A stretch of 64,000 nt of DNA. It comes from Coriobacteriaceae bacterium AF08-21 (lineage in GTDB: Bacteria > Actinomycetota > Coriobacteriia > Coriobacteriales > Coriobacteriaceae). Positions 1 to 7,872 of the stretch are shown in pieces. The position numbers were made by a program, and so were the translations under genes. Location of the stretch: NCBI GenBank assembly GCA_027687465.1, contig JAQCQR010000008.1, forward strand, positions 54,236 to 118,235. The letters run 5' to 3'. The notes under the pieces are model-generated. The model was not told the DNA's origin. It made no database searches and worked only from the letters and a program-made list of their open reading frames with translations. Numbering within the stretch: position 1 is the stretch's first letter; each line of letters opens with the position of its first letter.

Positions 1-102
1 TGGGCAAATGCCGCAATGCCAACAGCTGGACGGAATTGTTAAGACACCGCTGGTCGAGCAAACGTCAGCGAGCGACGTCCAGAGCGAACAAGTTGGCATG
101 AA
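1..102. other. window edge, no gene assigned
   Basis: The first hundred bases probably hold the 3' end of a gene that begins outside the window. The plus frame ending in TGA at 98-100 stops just before the terminator at 103-143. Another plus frame stays open to 143-145 but would run through the terminator stem. I cannot choose between them or name a product. Confidence 0.3.
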
Positions 103-143
103 AAAAGGCGAGGCATTGACCTTCTGGTCATGCCTCGCCTTTT
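103..143. terminator. bidirectional intrinsic terminator
   Basis: Perfect stem AAAAGGCGAGGCA (103-115) / TGCCTCGCCTTTT (131-143), with A/T runs on both sides so that it can stop transcripts from either strand. It sits between whatever ends near position 100 on the plus strand and the minus-strand gene at 214-1149. Confidence 0.85.
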
Positions 144-213
144 GAATGACAAATTGTCGTTCTGGACGTTGCGCAGCGTCGGCCGGTCCGCCGTTCGTAA
201 GAACGGCGGAACC

Positions 214-1149
214 CTAATGCTCGATCCAGCAGCGCAGGGTCTCGCCTGCCTGCAGGTGACGCAGATTCTCCGCGGCGATGTCGACCACGTTGTTGAGCGT
301 GGCTGCCAGGTGGAACCAACCGGAGACGTGCGGCGTGATGAGCATGTTGGGCGCATCCCACAGGGGGCTTGTCTCAGGCAGCGGCTCGGGGTCGGTGACG
401 TCGACCGCGGCGCCGGCGAGATGCCCCGACTCCAGGGCGGCAACAAGATCGTCGGCAACAACAAGGTCACCGCGGCCGCCGTTGGCAAAGAAGGCACCCG
501 GCTTCATCGCGGCGAAGAACTCGGCATTCGCAAGACCGCGGGTCTCGGGTGTGCTGGGCATAAAGGATGCGACGACGTCTGCCTCGGCCAGGCGCTCGGG
601 CAGGGCATCCATGCCGTCCATGTCCTCAAACACAATGGGGTAGACGAGCGGATGGCGCTTGATGCCGCGGACGTGTGCGCCCATGCTGCGGCAGAGCGTG
701 GCAAAGTGGCCGCCGATATCGCCCGCGCCCAGCACCAGCACGTTGGCATTTTTGAGCGAGGTAACCGGCCCCAAATCCTCCCAGCGATGCTCGCGCTGTA
801 AATCTTGGTAGCCAGGCAGGCGCTTCATCATGGAAAGGACCATGGCAAACATGTGCTCGCTTACGGCCTGACCGTAGGCACCGATCGAGCAAGACAGCTT
901 GGCGTCAGCCGGCACGGTGCCAGCAGCAAGGTAGTCGTCATAGCCGGCGGTCTGCAATTGCAACAGCTGGAGATGCTCGCATGCCGTGAGCATGTCAGGG
1001 TCGATGTTGCCCAAGATCACGTCCGCACCGGCGACCTGCTCGCGCGTGGCGGCGTCGGCGCTCGTGTAGATAAAGTCCTCGCCCGGAGCGCTCGACTCAA
1101 GAATTGCGCGATGGCGATTGTTGACGGGCAACAAAACCAGGATGTTCAC
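214..1149 (-). CDS. D-2-hydroxyacid dehydrogenase family protein
   Basis: A 311-residue cytosolic NAD(P)-dependent oxidoreductase of the D-isomer-specific 2-hydroxyacid dehydrogenase family, expected to interconvert a 2-oxoacid and a D-2-hydroxyacid. The Rossmann motif GAGDIG is at residues 141-146. The catalytic trio is visible as Arg226 (GGRGDLV), Glu255 (DPEPLP) and His274 (TPHVSG). Length matches the family. The substrate cannot be read from sequence; glyoxylate/hydroxypyruvate reductase-like and phosphoglycerate dehydrogenase-like members look alike. It is transcribed towards the terminator at 103-143. A GGGACAGG hairpin repeat lies just upstream of its start. Confidence 0.85.
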   Translation of the reverse strand: MNILVLLPVNNRHRAILESSAPGEDFIYTSADAATREQVAGADVILGNIDPDMLTACEHLQLLQLQTAGYDDYLAAGTVPADAKLSCSIGAYGQAVSEHMFAMVLSMMKRLPGYQDLQREHRWEDLGPVTSLKNANVLVLGAGDIGGHFATLCRSMGAHVRGIKRHPLVYPIVFEDMDGMDALPERLAEADVVASFMPSTPETRGLANAEFFAAMKPGAFFANGGRGDLVVADDLVAALESGHLAGAAVDVTDPEPLPETSPLWDAPNMLITPHVSGWFHLAATLNNVVDIAAENLRHLQAGETLRCWIEH

Positions 1150-1172
1150 AAGCAGTCCTCTCCGCTCAACCT

Positions 1173-1224
1173 ACCAAAAAGGGACAGGTTTATTTTGGCA
1201 GGTTATATCAGGCAAAACGTTCAA
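1173..1224 (+). repeat. REP-like hairpin, GGGACAGG loop, copy 1
   Basis: CCAAAA...TTTTGG stem enclosing the loop core GGGACAGGTTTA, followed by a conserved tail (GGTTATATCAGGCAAAACG). The same roughly 50-base unit recurs at 39857-39916 (minus) and 44742-44793 (plus). It lies between two minus-strand genes. Confidence 0.75.
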
Positions 1225-1226
1225 AC

Positions 1227-1270
1227 AAAAACGCCGGATGCAAGACGAGCGTGCCCGTCAGCATCCGGCG
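1227..1270 (-). terminator. intrinsic terminator of the map gene
   Basis: Stem CGCCGGATGC (1232-1241) / GCATCCGGCG (1261-1270), followed on the minus strand by a T run (the A-rich stretch at 1225-1231). It lies 10 bases past the stop codon of the aminopeptidase gene. Confidence 0.8.
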
Positions 1271-1279
1271 CATCCACGG

Positions 1280-2167
1280 CTACCAGCTCAGCAGCTCGTA
1301 GCCGTCCTCGGTCACCACGAGCTGTACCTCGCACTGGGCCGAATCGCTGCCGTCCTTGGTGCGCACACACCAACCGTCGCCCTTGCTAATCTTGATGTCG
1401 GGCGCTCCGGCGTTGACCATGGGCTCGATGGTAAAGACCATGCCCGGCACCATGATGGTGTCCACATCGGGCGCCTCGGTGGTAAAGCCCACAAACGGAT
1501 CCTCGTGGAACTCCTTGCCAATGCCATGTCCGCCGTACTCGCGCACCACGCTAAAGCCGGCGTCCTCGACGGTCTTTTGCACTGCCTCGGCCATAACGGA
1601 CAACGGCAGCCATGGCTTGACGGCCGCCAGACCCGCCTCCACGCTGGCGCGGGTGACGTCGACCAGGCGCTGACGCTCGGCCGAGACCTCGCCGATGCAG
1701 AACATGCGGCTCGAATCACTAAAGTAACCGTCCAAGATCGTTGAGCAGTCTACGTTGATGATGTCGCCCTCGTGCAGCACGTCCGTATCGCAGGGGATGC
1801 CGTGACAGACCACGTCGTTGATCGAGGTGCACACGCTCTTGGGGTAGCCCTCATAGTTGAGGTCAGCCGGCGTGCCACCGTGTTCGATGGTGTAGTCGTA
1901 GATCATCTGGTCGATCTGGTTGGTGGTCATGCCCGCGGCGATGTGCTCGCCTACGTAGTCGAGCACGCCCACGTTGATGGTGGCCGAGCGCTTGATGCCC
2001 TCGATGTCGGCGGGTGTCTTGTAGAGCGTGCGGGGCAGAACCTCCCAGCCCTCTTCCCACAAGCGCTCGAGGCGCTCATCAAAGGCGCTATGGCATTTCT
2101 TGTATTTCTTGCCGCTGCCGCACCAGCAAGCGTCGTTGCGGCCGGGCACGGGTCCTTTGTCATACAT
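1280..2167 (-). CDS. map: type I methionine aminopeptidase with N-terminal SEC-C motif
   Basis: Removes N-terminal methionine from nascent proteins; a cytosolic dinuclear metallopeptidase. The 295-residue protein starts with a SEC-C zinc motif (Cys14, Cys16, Cys25, His26), then the pita-bread peptidase fold. All five metal ligands are visible: Asp140, Asp151, His214, Glu248 and Glu280, and His122 fits the substrate-positioning histidine. The SEC-C extension explains the length above the usual 250 residues; SEC-C MetAPs are known in several bacteria and may dock on ribosomes. The gene is monocistronic, with its own terminator. Confidence 0.95.
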   Translation of the reverse strand: MYDKGPVPGRNDACWCGSGKKYKKCHSAFDERLERLWEEGWEVLPRTLYKTPADIEGIKRSATINVGVLDYVGEHIAAGMTTNQIDQMIYDYTIEHGGTPADLNYEGYPKSVCTSINDVVCHGIPCDTDVLHEGDIINVDCSTILDGYFSDSSRMFCIGEVSAERQRLVDVTRASVEAGLAAVKPWLPLSVMAEAVQKTVEDAGFSVVREYGGHGIGKEFHEDPFVGFTTEAPDVDTIMVPGMVFTIEPMVNAGAPDIKISKGDGWCVRTKDGSDSAQCEVQLVVTEDGYELLSW

Positions 2168-2219
2168 GGCTAACTTCCTTTCATTCGCAGCTAGTATAGC
2201 CCACCCACGCGGTCATAAA

Positions 2220-2286
2220 AGTTGCGGTGATATAGTTCCGATTTAAGCGGTTTAACAGCACAAACAGGAACTATATCACCGCAACT
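2220..2286. repeat. 20-bp-arm intergenic hairpin
   Basis: Perfect inverted repeat: AGTTGCGGTGATATAGTTCC (2220-2239) and its complement (2267-2286), with a 27-base A/T-rich loop. It has no T run of its own and lies in the gap upstream of map and downstream of the radical SAM gene. Probably a mobile-type palindrome or a structured insulator rather than a simple terminator. Confidence 0.7.
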
Positions 2287-2327
2287 GATGGAGCGGGGTG
2301 GCGGGCACTAGCTGCTGCGTGGTTTTG

Positions 2328-3110
2328 CTAGTAGCTCACCTGGCAGGGAATGCCGAGGGCGCGCACGCGCGCGGCGATGGCGTCGAGCACCTCGGGCGCT
2401 GCTTTGGCAAGGCCGGCGACCGGTGTCTCACGCGCCACTGTGTAGATGGTCGCCTCCTGCGGGCGAATGCGTTCGAGCGCCGCGAGCCAAGGGCCAACAT
2501 ACGCTTCGCCGGTGTTATCGAGGGGCTTGCCCTGGTGCTCGCCGCTCAAAAAGATCGTCTGGATAATGACATGGCCGTTAAAGCTTGCGAACGTCTCGAT
2601 CTGGTGCTCGACGTCGTAGGGGCCAACGGGCTGGTCGAGCAGCTGGATAAACGCCGGGTCGACGGTATCGAGCTTGAGGATGTTGTCGTCGACCATCATG
2701 AGCGCGTTGTGTACCTCGGGACGATCGGCGCGCGTGCCGTTGGAAAGCACGGCAATCTTGGTGTTTGGGGCCAGCTGGTCGCGAAGCGCGACGGCGCCAT
2801 CGATGGCCTGTGGAAACTCCGGCGCGGCGGTAGGCTCGCCGTTGCCTGCGAAGGTGATTACATCGGGGAGCTCGCCCTCGGCTGCCATCTCGCGCAGCTT
2901 TGCCTCGAGCGCGTCGAGCACCACGGCAGCCGTGTTATACGGCTCGTGGCAGGGGCGCTCGGCGTTGAGACCGTTCTCGCAGTAGATGCAGTCAAACGTA
3001 CAGATTTTGCCGCTGGCCGGCATCATGTTGACGCCAAGCGAGAGACCAAGACGACGGCTGCGAACGGGCCCAAAGATGGGGCTGGCATTCAAAAACGTAG
3101 ACATAGACAT
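2328..3110 (-). CDS. radical SAM protein
   Basis: A 260-residue radical SAM enzyme. The CX3CX2C cluster motif is Cys37, Cys41 and Cys44, followed by a compact TIM-barrel with a GNGEPT-type glycine motif. Such small stand-alone members often resemble the pyruvate formate-lyase-activase or wybutosine (TYW1-like) groups; the substrate is unknown here. I chose the ATG at 3110 because GAGGAG lies 5 bases upstream; the frame stays open to an upstream ATG at 3218 but that has no good ribosome site and would add a non-conserved basic segment. Transcribed alone, divergent from the hydrolase at 3330. Confidence 0.8.
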   Translation of the reverse strand: MSMSTFLNASPIFGPVRSRRLGLSLGVNMMPASGKICTFDCIYCENGLNAERPCHEPYNTAAVVLDALEAKLREMAAEGELPDVITFAGNGEPTAAPEFPQAIDGAVALRDQLAPNTKIAVLSNGTRADRPEVHNALMMVDDNILKLDTVDPAFIQLLDQPVGPYDVEHQIETFASFNGHVIIQTIFLSGEHQGKPLDNTGEAYVGPWLAALERIRPQEATIYTVARETPVAGLAKAAPEVLDAIAARVRALGIPCQVSY

Positions 3111-3329
3111 ATGCTCCTCAAGACAATTGTGCCTAAGCATAGCATCGGCTCCGAAGCAAGGTGCGGGCTCTTGCTTTACAAGTTTCGTTTTTGCACGTCG
3201 CTCATTATGCTGTGCCATGAAAAGCCTCAGGTCGGGTACAGTTAATCTGTTAACAAAGCGTAAAGCAATGCGGGTCTATCCAACCGTACTGACGGGCAAC
3301 TGGATGGGCATTGACGATGGGAACACAGT

Positions 3330-4127
3330 ATGGATTTTACGGTTGAGAATGCGGGCACCACGATCGCCTGTCGCGAGTATGCCGGCCCGGTTGTATCGTC
3401 CGATACGCCCGCCTTGGTGTGCGTGCACGGCGCCTGCGTCGATGGCACATTTTTTGACGGCATCGCCCGCGAGCTCGCCTGTGACTACCGCGTCATTGCC
3501 TACGACCGCCGCGGTTGCGGCGAGAGCGACGATGCTGCGGACGGACGCTACGACCTTGCCGCCCAGGCCGCCGACCTGCAGGCCGTTATCGAGCATATTG
3601 GCGCTCCGGCAAACGTGCTCGCGCACAGTGCCGGTACGCTGGTGACGCTGGAGCTCCTCCGTGCAAACCCTGCCATAATCTCGCGTGCGATTCTGCATGA
3701 ACCCGCCGTGACAAACGAGGGTGCCGGCCTGGGCGCGGCCCCGGTTTTGCTCGAGATGATCGCCGCGGGAAAGGTCTCCAGGGCATTACGGGCCTTCCTG
3801 GGCGCCATCGGCGATTCGGACCCTGAGGCCCCCAAGTTAACCGAGGCAGAAGCCAAGCATGCCCTGCGCAACGGCCGCAGTTTCATGGCAAACGAATACG
3901 GGATTACTATGACCTGCGTTCCCGATTGGAATAGCGTTCGCGCGTCAAAAGCGGTGGCCGCCGTGCTCCTGGGCGAGCTCTCGATTGGCACGCCCCGCGA
4001 GGCTGGTACGCGAGCGGCTGCCGAATATCTCGATTGCCCTCTCGTGACGATCCCGGGCGCGCACAACGGGCTGCGCGATCGTCCGGCAGCGGCTGCTCAG
4101 GCCGTCCGTGGCATCCTGGGGTTCTAG
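3330..4127 (+). CDS. alpha/beta hydrolase fold protein
   Basis: A 265-residue cytosolic serine hydrolase. The oxyanion-hole HG is at residues 33-34, the nucleophile Ser100 lies in the elbow AHSAG (98-102), and His245 (GAHNGL) completes the triad; the acid residue is not obvious. Length is normal for the family. No signal peptide. Substrate cannot be inferred; family members include esterases, lactonases and haloperoxidase-like enzymes. The ribosome site is weak. The gene stands alone, with about 200 bases to the next gene. Confidence 0.75.
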   Translation: MDFTVENAGTTIACREYAGPVVSSDTPALVCVHGACVDGTFFDGIARELACDYRVIAYDRRGCGESDDAADGRYDLAAQAADLQAVIEHIGAPANVLAHSAGTLVTLELLRANPAIISRAILHEPAVTNEGAGLGAAPVLLEMIAAGKVSRALRAFLGAIGDSDPEAPKLTEAEAKHALRNGRSFMANEYGITMTCVPDWNSVRASKAVAAVLLGELSIGTPREAGTRAAAEYLDCPLVTIPGAHNGLRDRPAAAAQAVRGILGF

Positions 4128-4338
4128 CACCCGCAATAGCCAAAGCAGGCTCCATCTGCAAACGTTTCGGCCGTGTTAACAAATGTGCTCAAAACCTCAC
4201 GTCTGCGGCTTCGATTGCGCCGTCTGCCAACTCATAAAAATGTAACAGCATTCACGTGCCTACCTGCATCGGCAAGGTGTTACTCTTGTAACATTTGGAA
4301 CCCACCGCTACCATGCGAAACTATCGAAAGGGCCCCAT

Positions 4339-6219
4339 ATGCTCAATAATCACGAGGTCAATCTAACCGACGAGGAGGCTGCCGCCGAGGTCGCCCGTGT
4401 CGCGAAGACCTACCCCGTGGTGCGTTTGCTGTCGGCCGATCAGATTAAGAGCGAGCCTAACTGCCTGCTCGCCGGCGATCGGTGTCCTTGTCTGCGTCAG
4501 TCAAGTCTTGAGGCCTTGACAGATTCCGATGAGGTGTCGGAGCAACTGCTCAACGATGGCGTTGAGTACCGCGCTCATCTGCGTCCTCTGAAGGTCGAGG
4601 GCGAGCCTCACGTCCTGCTGATGGTGCGTCCGATCGATGAGCAAGAGGCTGCAGAAGAGGACCTTGTCTACACCGACGTGCTGACGAGCGTGCATAATCG
4701 CCGATATTACGAGGAAAAGCTCCGAAGCGCCCGCATGAATGCCGGCGTTGCGATGATCGACCTTGATGATTTTAGGGTCTTCAACGATATGTGTGGCCGT
4801 CATGCCGGCGACCTTGCGCTCGGTGCTGTGGCGACAGCCATGCGCAGCGGAATCCGTTCGACTGACGAGCTTGTGCGCTATGGCTGCGACAAGTTTGTGG
4901 TTGTCATGCCCAATATTCCCTCCGATGACTTCACCCGTCGCCTGCATCAGGTATCCGATGCCGTTCATTCCACGATTATTCCGGGCCATGAGCACGTGAG
5001 CTTGACGGCATGTGTTGGTGGCGTTCGCATTCATGGCGAGACGGTCGATGAGGGCGTTGGCCGCGCTGTTCAGTTACTGAGCCGCGCTAAGGCAAAAGCC
5101 GGTACGGTCGTGACCGATGCCGATTCCATCGAGGCCTTCCAAAGCGAAAAGCCTTTGGTGCTTATTGTCGATGACTCCGAGATGAACCGAGTCATTCTCA
5201 ACGAGATGCTCAAGGACGAGTATTGCATCCTCGAGGCCGATAACGGTCGTGCGGCGCTCGACATGGTCGACCGCTATGGCGATGAGTTGTCGCTCGTGCT
5301 GCTGGACATTGTGATGCCGGGCATAAGCGGCTTTGAGGTGCTGGCCGGTCTGTCGCGCCGAACGAGTATCGACAATCTGCCTGTCATCATGATCTCGAGC
5401 GAAGATTCCGATGATATGGTTCTGCGCGCGTACGAGCTGGGCGCCTCAGACTATATCAACCGTCCGTTTGACTCCCGTGTCGTGCGCCGCCGCGTAAGCA
5501 ACACCATCCGCCTGTACGCCAAACAGCGCCGCCTGACGAACCTGCTGTCCCAACAGTACAACGAGCGCGTCAAGAACAGTCGCATGCTCATCGACATCAT
5601 GGCCGGCGTCATGGAGCTTCGCAACGGCGAGAGCGGTAGGCACGTTACGAACATCGAAAAGCTGACCGAGCTGCTGCTTGGCTGTCTGGTCCAGCGTAGC
5701 GGCACGATCTCCCTCGACAATGAGGAACGTTCCACGATCGCCCTGGCTTCGGCGCTGCACGATATCGGCAAGATGTCGATTGACGATGCGATTCTCAACA
5801 AGCCCGGGCGCCTCACGCCCGAGGAGTTCGAGATTATGAAGACGCATACCACGATTGGCGCCAACATGCTGCTTGAGCTGGGTAGCCATCACGCCGGCAA
5901 TGCGCTTATGGAATATGCGTACCAGATTGCGCGTTGGCACCACGAGCGCTGGGACGGCAAGGGTTATCCCGACGGCCTTAAGGGCGACGATATCCCCATC
6001 GCCGCGCAGGTAGTTTCGGTGGCCGACGTGTACGATGCGCTGACGAGCGTCCGCGTGTACAAGGATGCCATCCCGCACGAGGAGGCGATTCAGATGATCC
6101 TGGACGGTAAGTGCGGCACCTTTAACCCGCTGCTGCTCGACTGTCTGCTCGAGGTGCAAGACCGTATTGCCGAAACATTGGCGCGTCCTGCCGAGGTAGT
6201 TGCGCTTCCTACGATTTAG
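4339..6219 (+). CDS. GGDEF-like / receiver / HD-GYP signalling protein
   Basis: A 626-residue cytosolic multidomain regulator. Residues 105-260 form a GGDEF-like fold whose active site reads GCDKF (182-186), so cyclase activity is doubtful. Residues 272-390 form a response-regulator receiver with Asp278/279 and phospho-acceptor Asp323; the conserved Lys is replaced by Arg375 (NRPF). Residues 415-610 form an HD-GYP phosphodiesterase domain with His474-Asp475 and an intact GYP (542-544), consistent with hydrolysis of cyclic di-GMP. No membrane segment. The Hpt gene follows 23 bases downstream, so phosphoryl transfer from a distant hybrid kinase to this receiver is plausible. Confidence 0.85.
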   Translation: MLNNHEVNLTDEEAAAEVARVAKTYPVVRLLSADQIKSEPNCLLAGDRCPCLRQSSLEALTDSDEVSEQLLNDGVEYRAHLRPLKVEGEPHVLLMVRPIDEQEAAEEDLVYTDVLTSVHNRRYYEEKLRSARMNAGVAMIDLDDFRVFNDMCGRHAGDLALGAVATAMRSGIRSTDELVRYGCDKFVVVMPNIPSDDFTRRLHQVSDAVHSTIIPGHEHVSLTACVGGVRIHGETVDEGVGRAVQLLSRAKAKAGTVVTDADSIEAFQSEKPLVLIVDDSEMNRVILNEMLKDEYCILEADNGRAALDMVDRYGDELSLVLLDIVMPGISGFEVLAGLSRRTSIDNLPVIMISSEDSDDMVLRAYELGASDYINRPFDSRVVRRRVSNTIRLYAKQRRLTNLLSQQYNERVKNSRMLIDIMAGVMELRNGESGRHVTNIEKLTELLLGCLVQRSGTISLDNEERSTIALASALHDIGKMSIDDAILNKPGRLTPEEFEIMKTHTTIGANMLLELGSHHAGNALMEYAYQIARWHHERWDGKGYPDGLKGDDIPIAAQVVSVADVYDALTSVRVYKDAIPHEEAIQMILDGKCGTFNPLLLDCLLEVQDRIAETLARPAEVVALPTI

Positions 6220-6242
6220 TTTGACCAAAGGAGTTTAAATCC

Positions 6243-6599
6243 ATGATTTCCATGCGTGAAGCGTATGAGAAGATCGGCGCCAATTATGATGACGCTTGCA
6301 CTCGGCTGATGGGCGAGGAGATGCTTGCCCGTTTTGCCCTCAAGTTTTTGGATGACGAGAGTATGGACAAGCTGGAGGCTGCCATGGCGGCAGGAGACGC
6401 CAAGGAAGCGTTTATGGCGGCGCACACGCTCAAGGGCGTGAGCCAGAACTTGGGATTCGATAATCTGTTCGAGCCGGCGGTCGTGGTGACCGAGGCGCTG
6501 CGCGGCGCCGATGCCGTTGACGGCGCTCGCGAGGGAATGCACGCGCTGCAGCAGCAATATGCGGCTACGATGTCGGCCCTGCGCGAGGCGGCCGAGTAA
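6243..6599 (+). CDS. Hpt phosphotransfer domain protein
   Basis: A 118-residue all-helical histidine phosphotransfer protein. The phospho-accepting histidine is His61 in AHTLKG, the hallmark of the HPT family. Only the Hpt domain is present. It lies 23 bases after the receiver/HD-GYP gene with a good ribosome site (AAAGGAG), so the two are almost certainly co-transcribed and probably exchange phosphoryl groups. No histidine kinase is encoded nearby. The ATG codon 3 codons further in is an alternative start. Confidence 0.85.
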   Translation: MISMREAYEKIGANYDDACTRLMGEEMLARFALKFLDDESMDKLEAAMAAGDAKEAFMAAHTLKGVSQNLGFDNLFEPAVVVTEALRGADAVDGAREGMHALQQQYAATMSALREAAE

Positions 6600-6627
6600 G
6601 AGGCTGTGAGCCTTGATGACTATGAGC

Positions 6628-6683
6628 GTGGATAATCTCCCGTTTTAGGCCCGGTGGCGGCCTCAAAGTGGGAGATTATCCAC
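6628..6683. repeat. intergenic hairpin with nested stem
   Basis: GTGGATAATCTCCC (6628-6641) is the exact complement of GGGAGATTATCCAC (6670-6683); a second short stem AGGCC/GGCCT forms inside. It follows the Hpt gene and may stop its transcript, but there is no clean T run. Similar in design to the hairpin at 2220-2286. Confidence 0.65.
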
Positions 6684-6778
6684 TCTCGTTCGATACATGT
6701 CCAAAAATCCACTCTCACCCCTTCTGATTAGTGAATGGCCTATGCGCACTGGCGGGGCTTTCCGCATGCAATCCATAT

Positions 6779-6806
6779 CGTTGTTCGATAAACTGTTCGA
6801 ATAACG
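6779..6806. promoter_or_regulatory. candidate operator palindrome upstream of the DUF2975/XRE pair
   Basis: Near-perfect dyad CGTTGTTCGA (6779-6788) / TCGAATAACG (6797-6806), 24 bases before the DUF2975 start. The core TTCGATAA (6784-6791) reappears in reverse as TTATCGAA at 7820-7827, ahead of the ABC exporter genes. It could be the binding site of the XRE protein encoded at 7399-7728. This is inference from position and symmetry only. Confidence 0.4.
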
Positions 6807-6829
6807 ATAGAGTCGATGAGGGTGAGTGT

Positions 6830-7390
6830 ATGTCCAACAGCGTTCAGCGTATGGCCAAGGCGGGCGAAAATATCAGGAAGCTTGGTTTTTGCATGACAGC
6901 CGTTTTTGCAGGGATGCTCGTCGCTTTTGCCGCGTTGGTTGTTTACGTGATCTGGTGTGCGGTTACAAACGTTGCTTCTGTCGATTCTTTCGGTGTCGTG
7001 ACGCTTCTCAATGGCGGGTGCATCGTTATCCCAAGCGGACTGTGCCTGGCACTCGTCGTGAGTGTTTCGCTTGTCGTTTTGTGCGGAATCAGCCGTGACA
7101 TTTCGCGGGGCGTATCGCCCTTTACCAGGGCGCATGTGCGGCTTATCCGTGTTCTCGCGCTTGCCTTTGCTGTTAACGCCGCGGTTTCGCTTGTTGGTGC
7201 CTATGGATCGGTCAATCTTACCATTGGTGGGCTGGAGCTTTGCGTCGTGCCTCATTCCTTCGTTATCGCGATTTGCCAGGGCGTTGCCTTTGACGCGGGG
7301 TCGCTTATCGGCGCGGCCGTCTGTTTGTTTGTCTCGGTGATCTGGAGCTATGCCTCGCTGCTCCAGGAGCAGTCTGACGAGCTTGTGTAG
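6830..7390 (+). CDS. DUF2975-like four-TM membrane protein
   Basis: A 186-residue integral membrane protein with four predicted hydrophobic segments (roughly residues 20-45, 60-85, 105-125 and 150-175) and a short charged tail. Layout and pairing with a following small XRE regulator match the DUF2975/YozG-type modules known in Firmicutes and Actinobacteria, whose function is not established. I chose ATG 6830 rather than the upstream in-frame ATG at 6731 because of the AGGGTGAG ribosome site and because the extra residues are Cys-rich and non-conserved. The next gene starts 8 bases after its stop. Confidence 0.65.
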   Translation: MSNSVQRMAKAGENIRKLGFCMTAVFAGMLVAFAALVVYVIWCAVTNVASVDSFGVVTLLNGGCIVIPSGLCLALVVSVSLVVLCGISRDISRGVSPFTRAHVRLIRVLALAFAVNAAVSLVGAYGSVNLTIGGLELCVVPHSFVIAICQGVAFDAGSLIGAAVCLFVSVIWSYASLLQEQSDELV

Positions 7391-7398
7391 GAGGAAAC

Positions 7399-7728
7399 AT
7401 GAGCTATCTCATCATCGAGCTTGAGACGCAGCTGCTTAAGACCGGAAAGACCAGCTCTGATCTGATTCGTGCCACGGGGCATACTCCGGCTAATATTTCT
7501 AAGCTAAGAAACGGAAAAATTAAAGCTATTCGTCTTAAGACGCTTCTTGAAATCTGTGATGAGCTTGATTGTCAACCGGGAGATATTATTCAGCGCGTGA
7601 GCGAGAAAGAGCTCGAGGAACTTATTGTCGAGCGCGCGAAGAATGCCGTGAGACAGATGCGGGATGGCGGAGGCAACGAGGCGTCGCTTCCGACATCAGT
7701 CTTTGCTGTCGATTTGAGTGACGAGTAG
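7399..7728 (+). CDS. small XRE/Cro-type transcriptional regulator
   Basis: A 109-residue DNA-binding protein with a helix-turn-helix at about residues 18-62 (SDLIRATGHTPANISKLRNGK...) of the Cro/C1-type group that includes YozG. The C-terminal 40 residues are charged and helical. It is translationally linked to the DUF2975 gene (8-base gap) and ends before a strong terminator, so the two genes form an operon. Probable autoregulator; the dyad at 6779-6806 is a candidate site. Its codon use is a little more A/T-rich than that of the flanking core genes. Confidence 0.8.
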   Translation: MSYLIIELETQLLKTGKTSSDLIRATGHTPANISKLRNGKIKAIRLKTLLEICDELDCQPGDIIQRVSEKELEELIVERAKNAVRQMRDGGGNEASLPTSVFAVDLSDE

Positions 7729-7768
7729 CTTAAGGCGAACAACTAAAACGAAATATCAGCGTGAAGGG

Positions 7769-7797
7769 ACCCGTGTCTAACACGGGTTCTTTCTTTT
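7769..7797 (+). terminator. intrinsic terminator after the XRE gene
   Basis: Stem ACCCGTG (7769-7775) / CACGGGT (7781-7787), loop TCTAA, then TCTTTCTTTT. Separates the DUF2975/XRE operon from the ABC exporter operon. Confidence 0.85.
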
Positions 7798-7872
7798 GGA
7801 TTATCTTGACAAATACGAGTTATCGAAAAACAATAATAACCATGGAAAACGATAAAGGAAAGAAGGAGCGAT

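Noticed and set aside
1-145. C-terminal part of a gene reading through to 145
   Set aside because: It would encode the terminator stem; cannot be separated from chance without upstream sequence.
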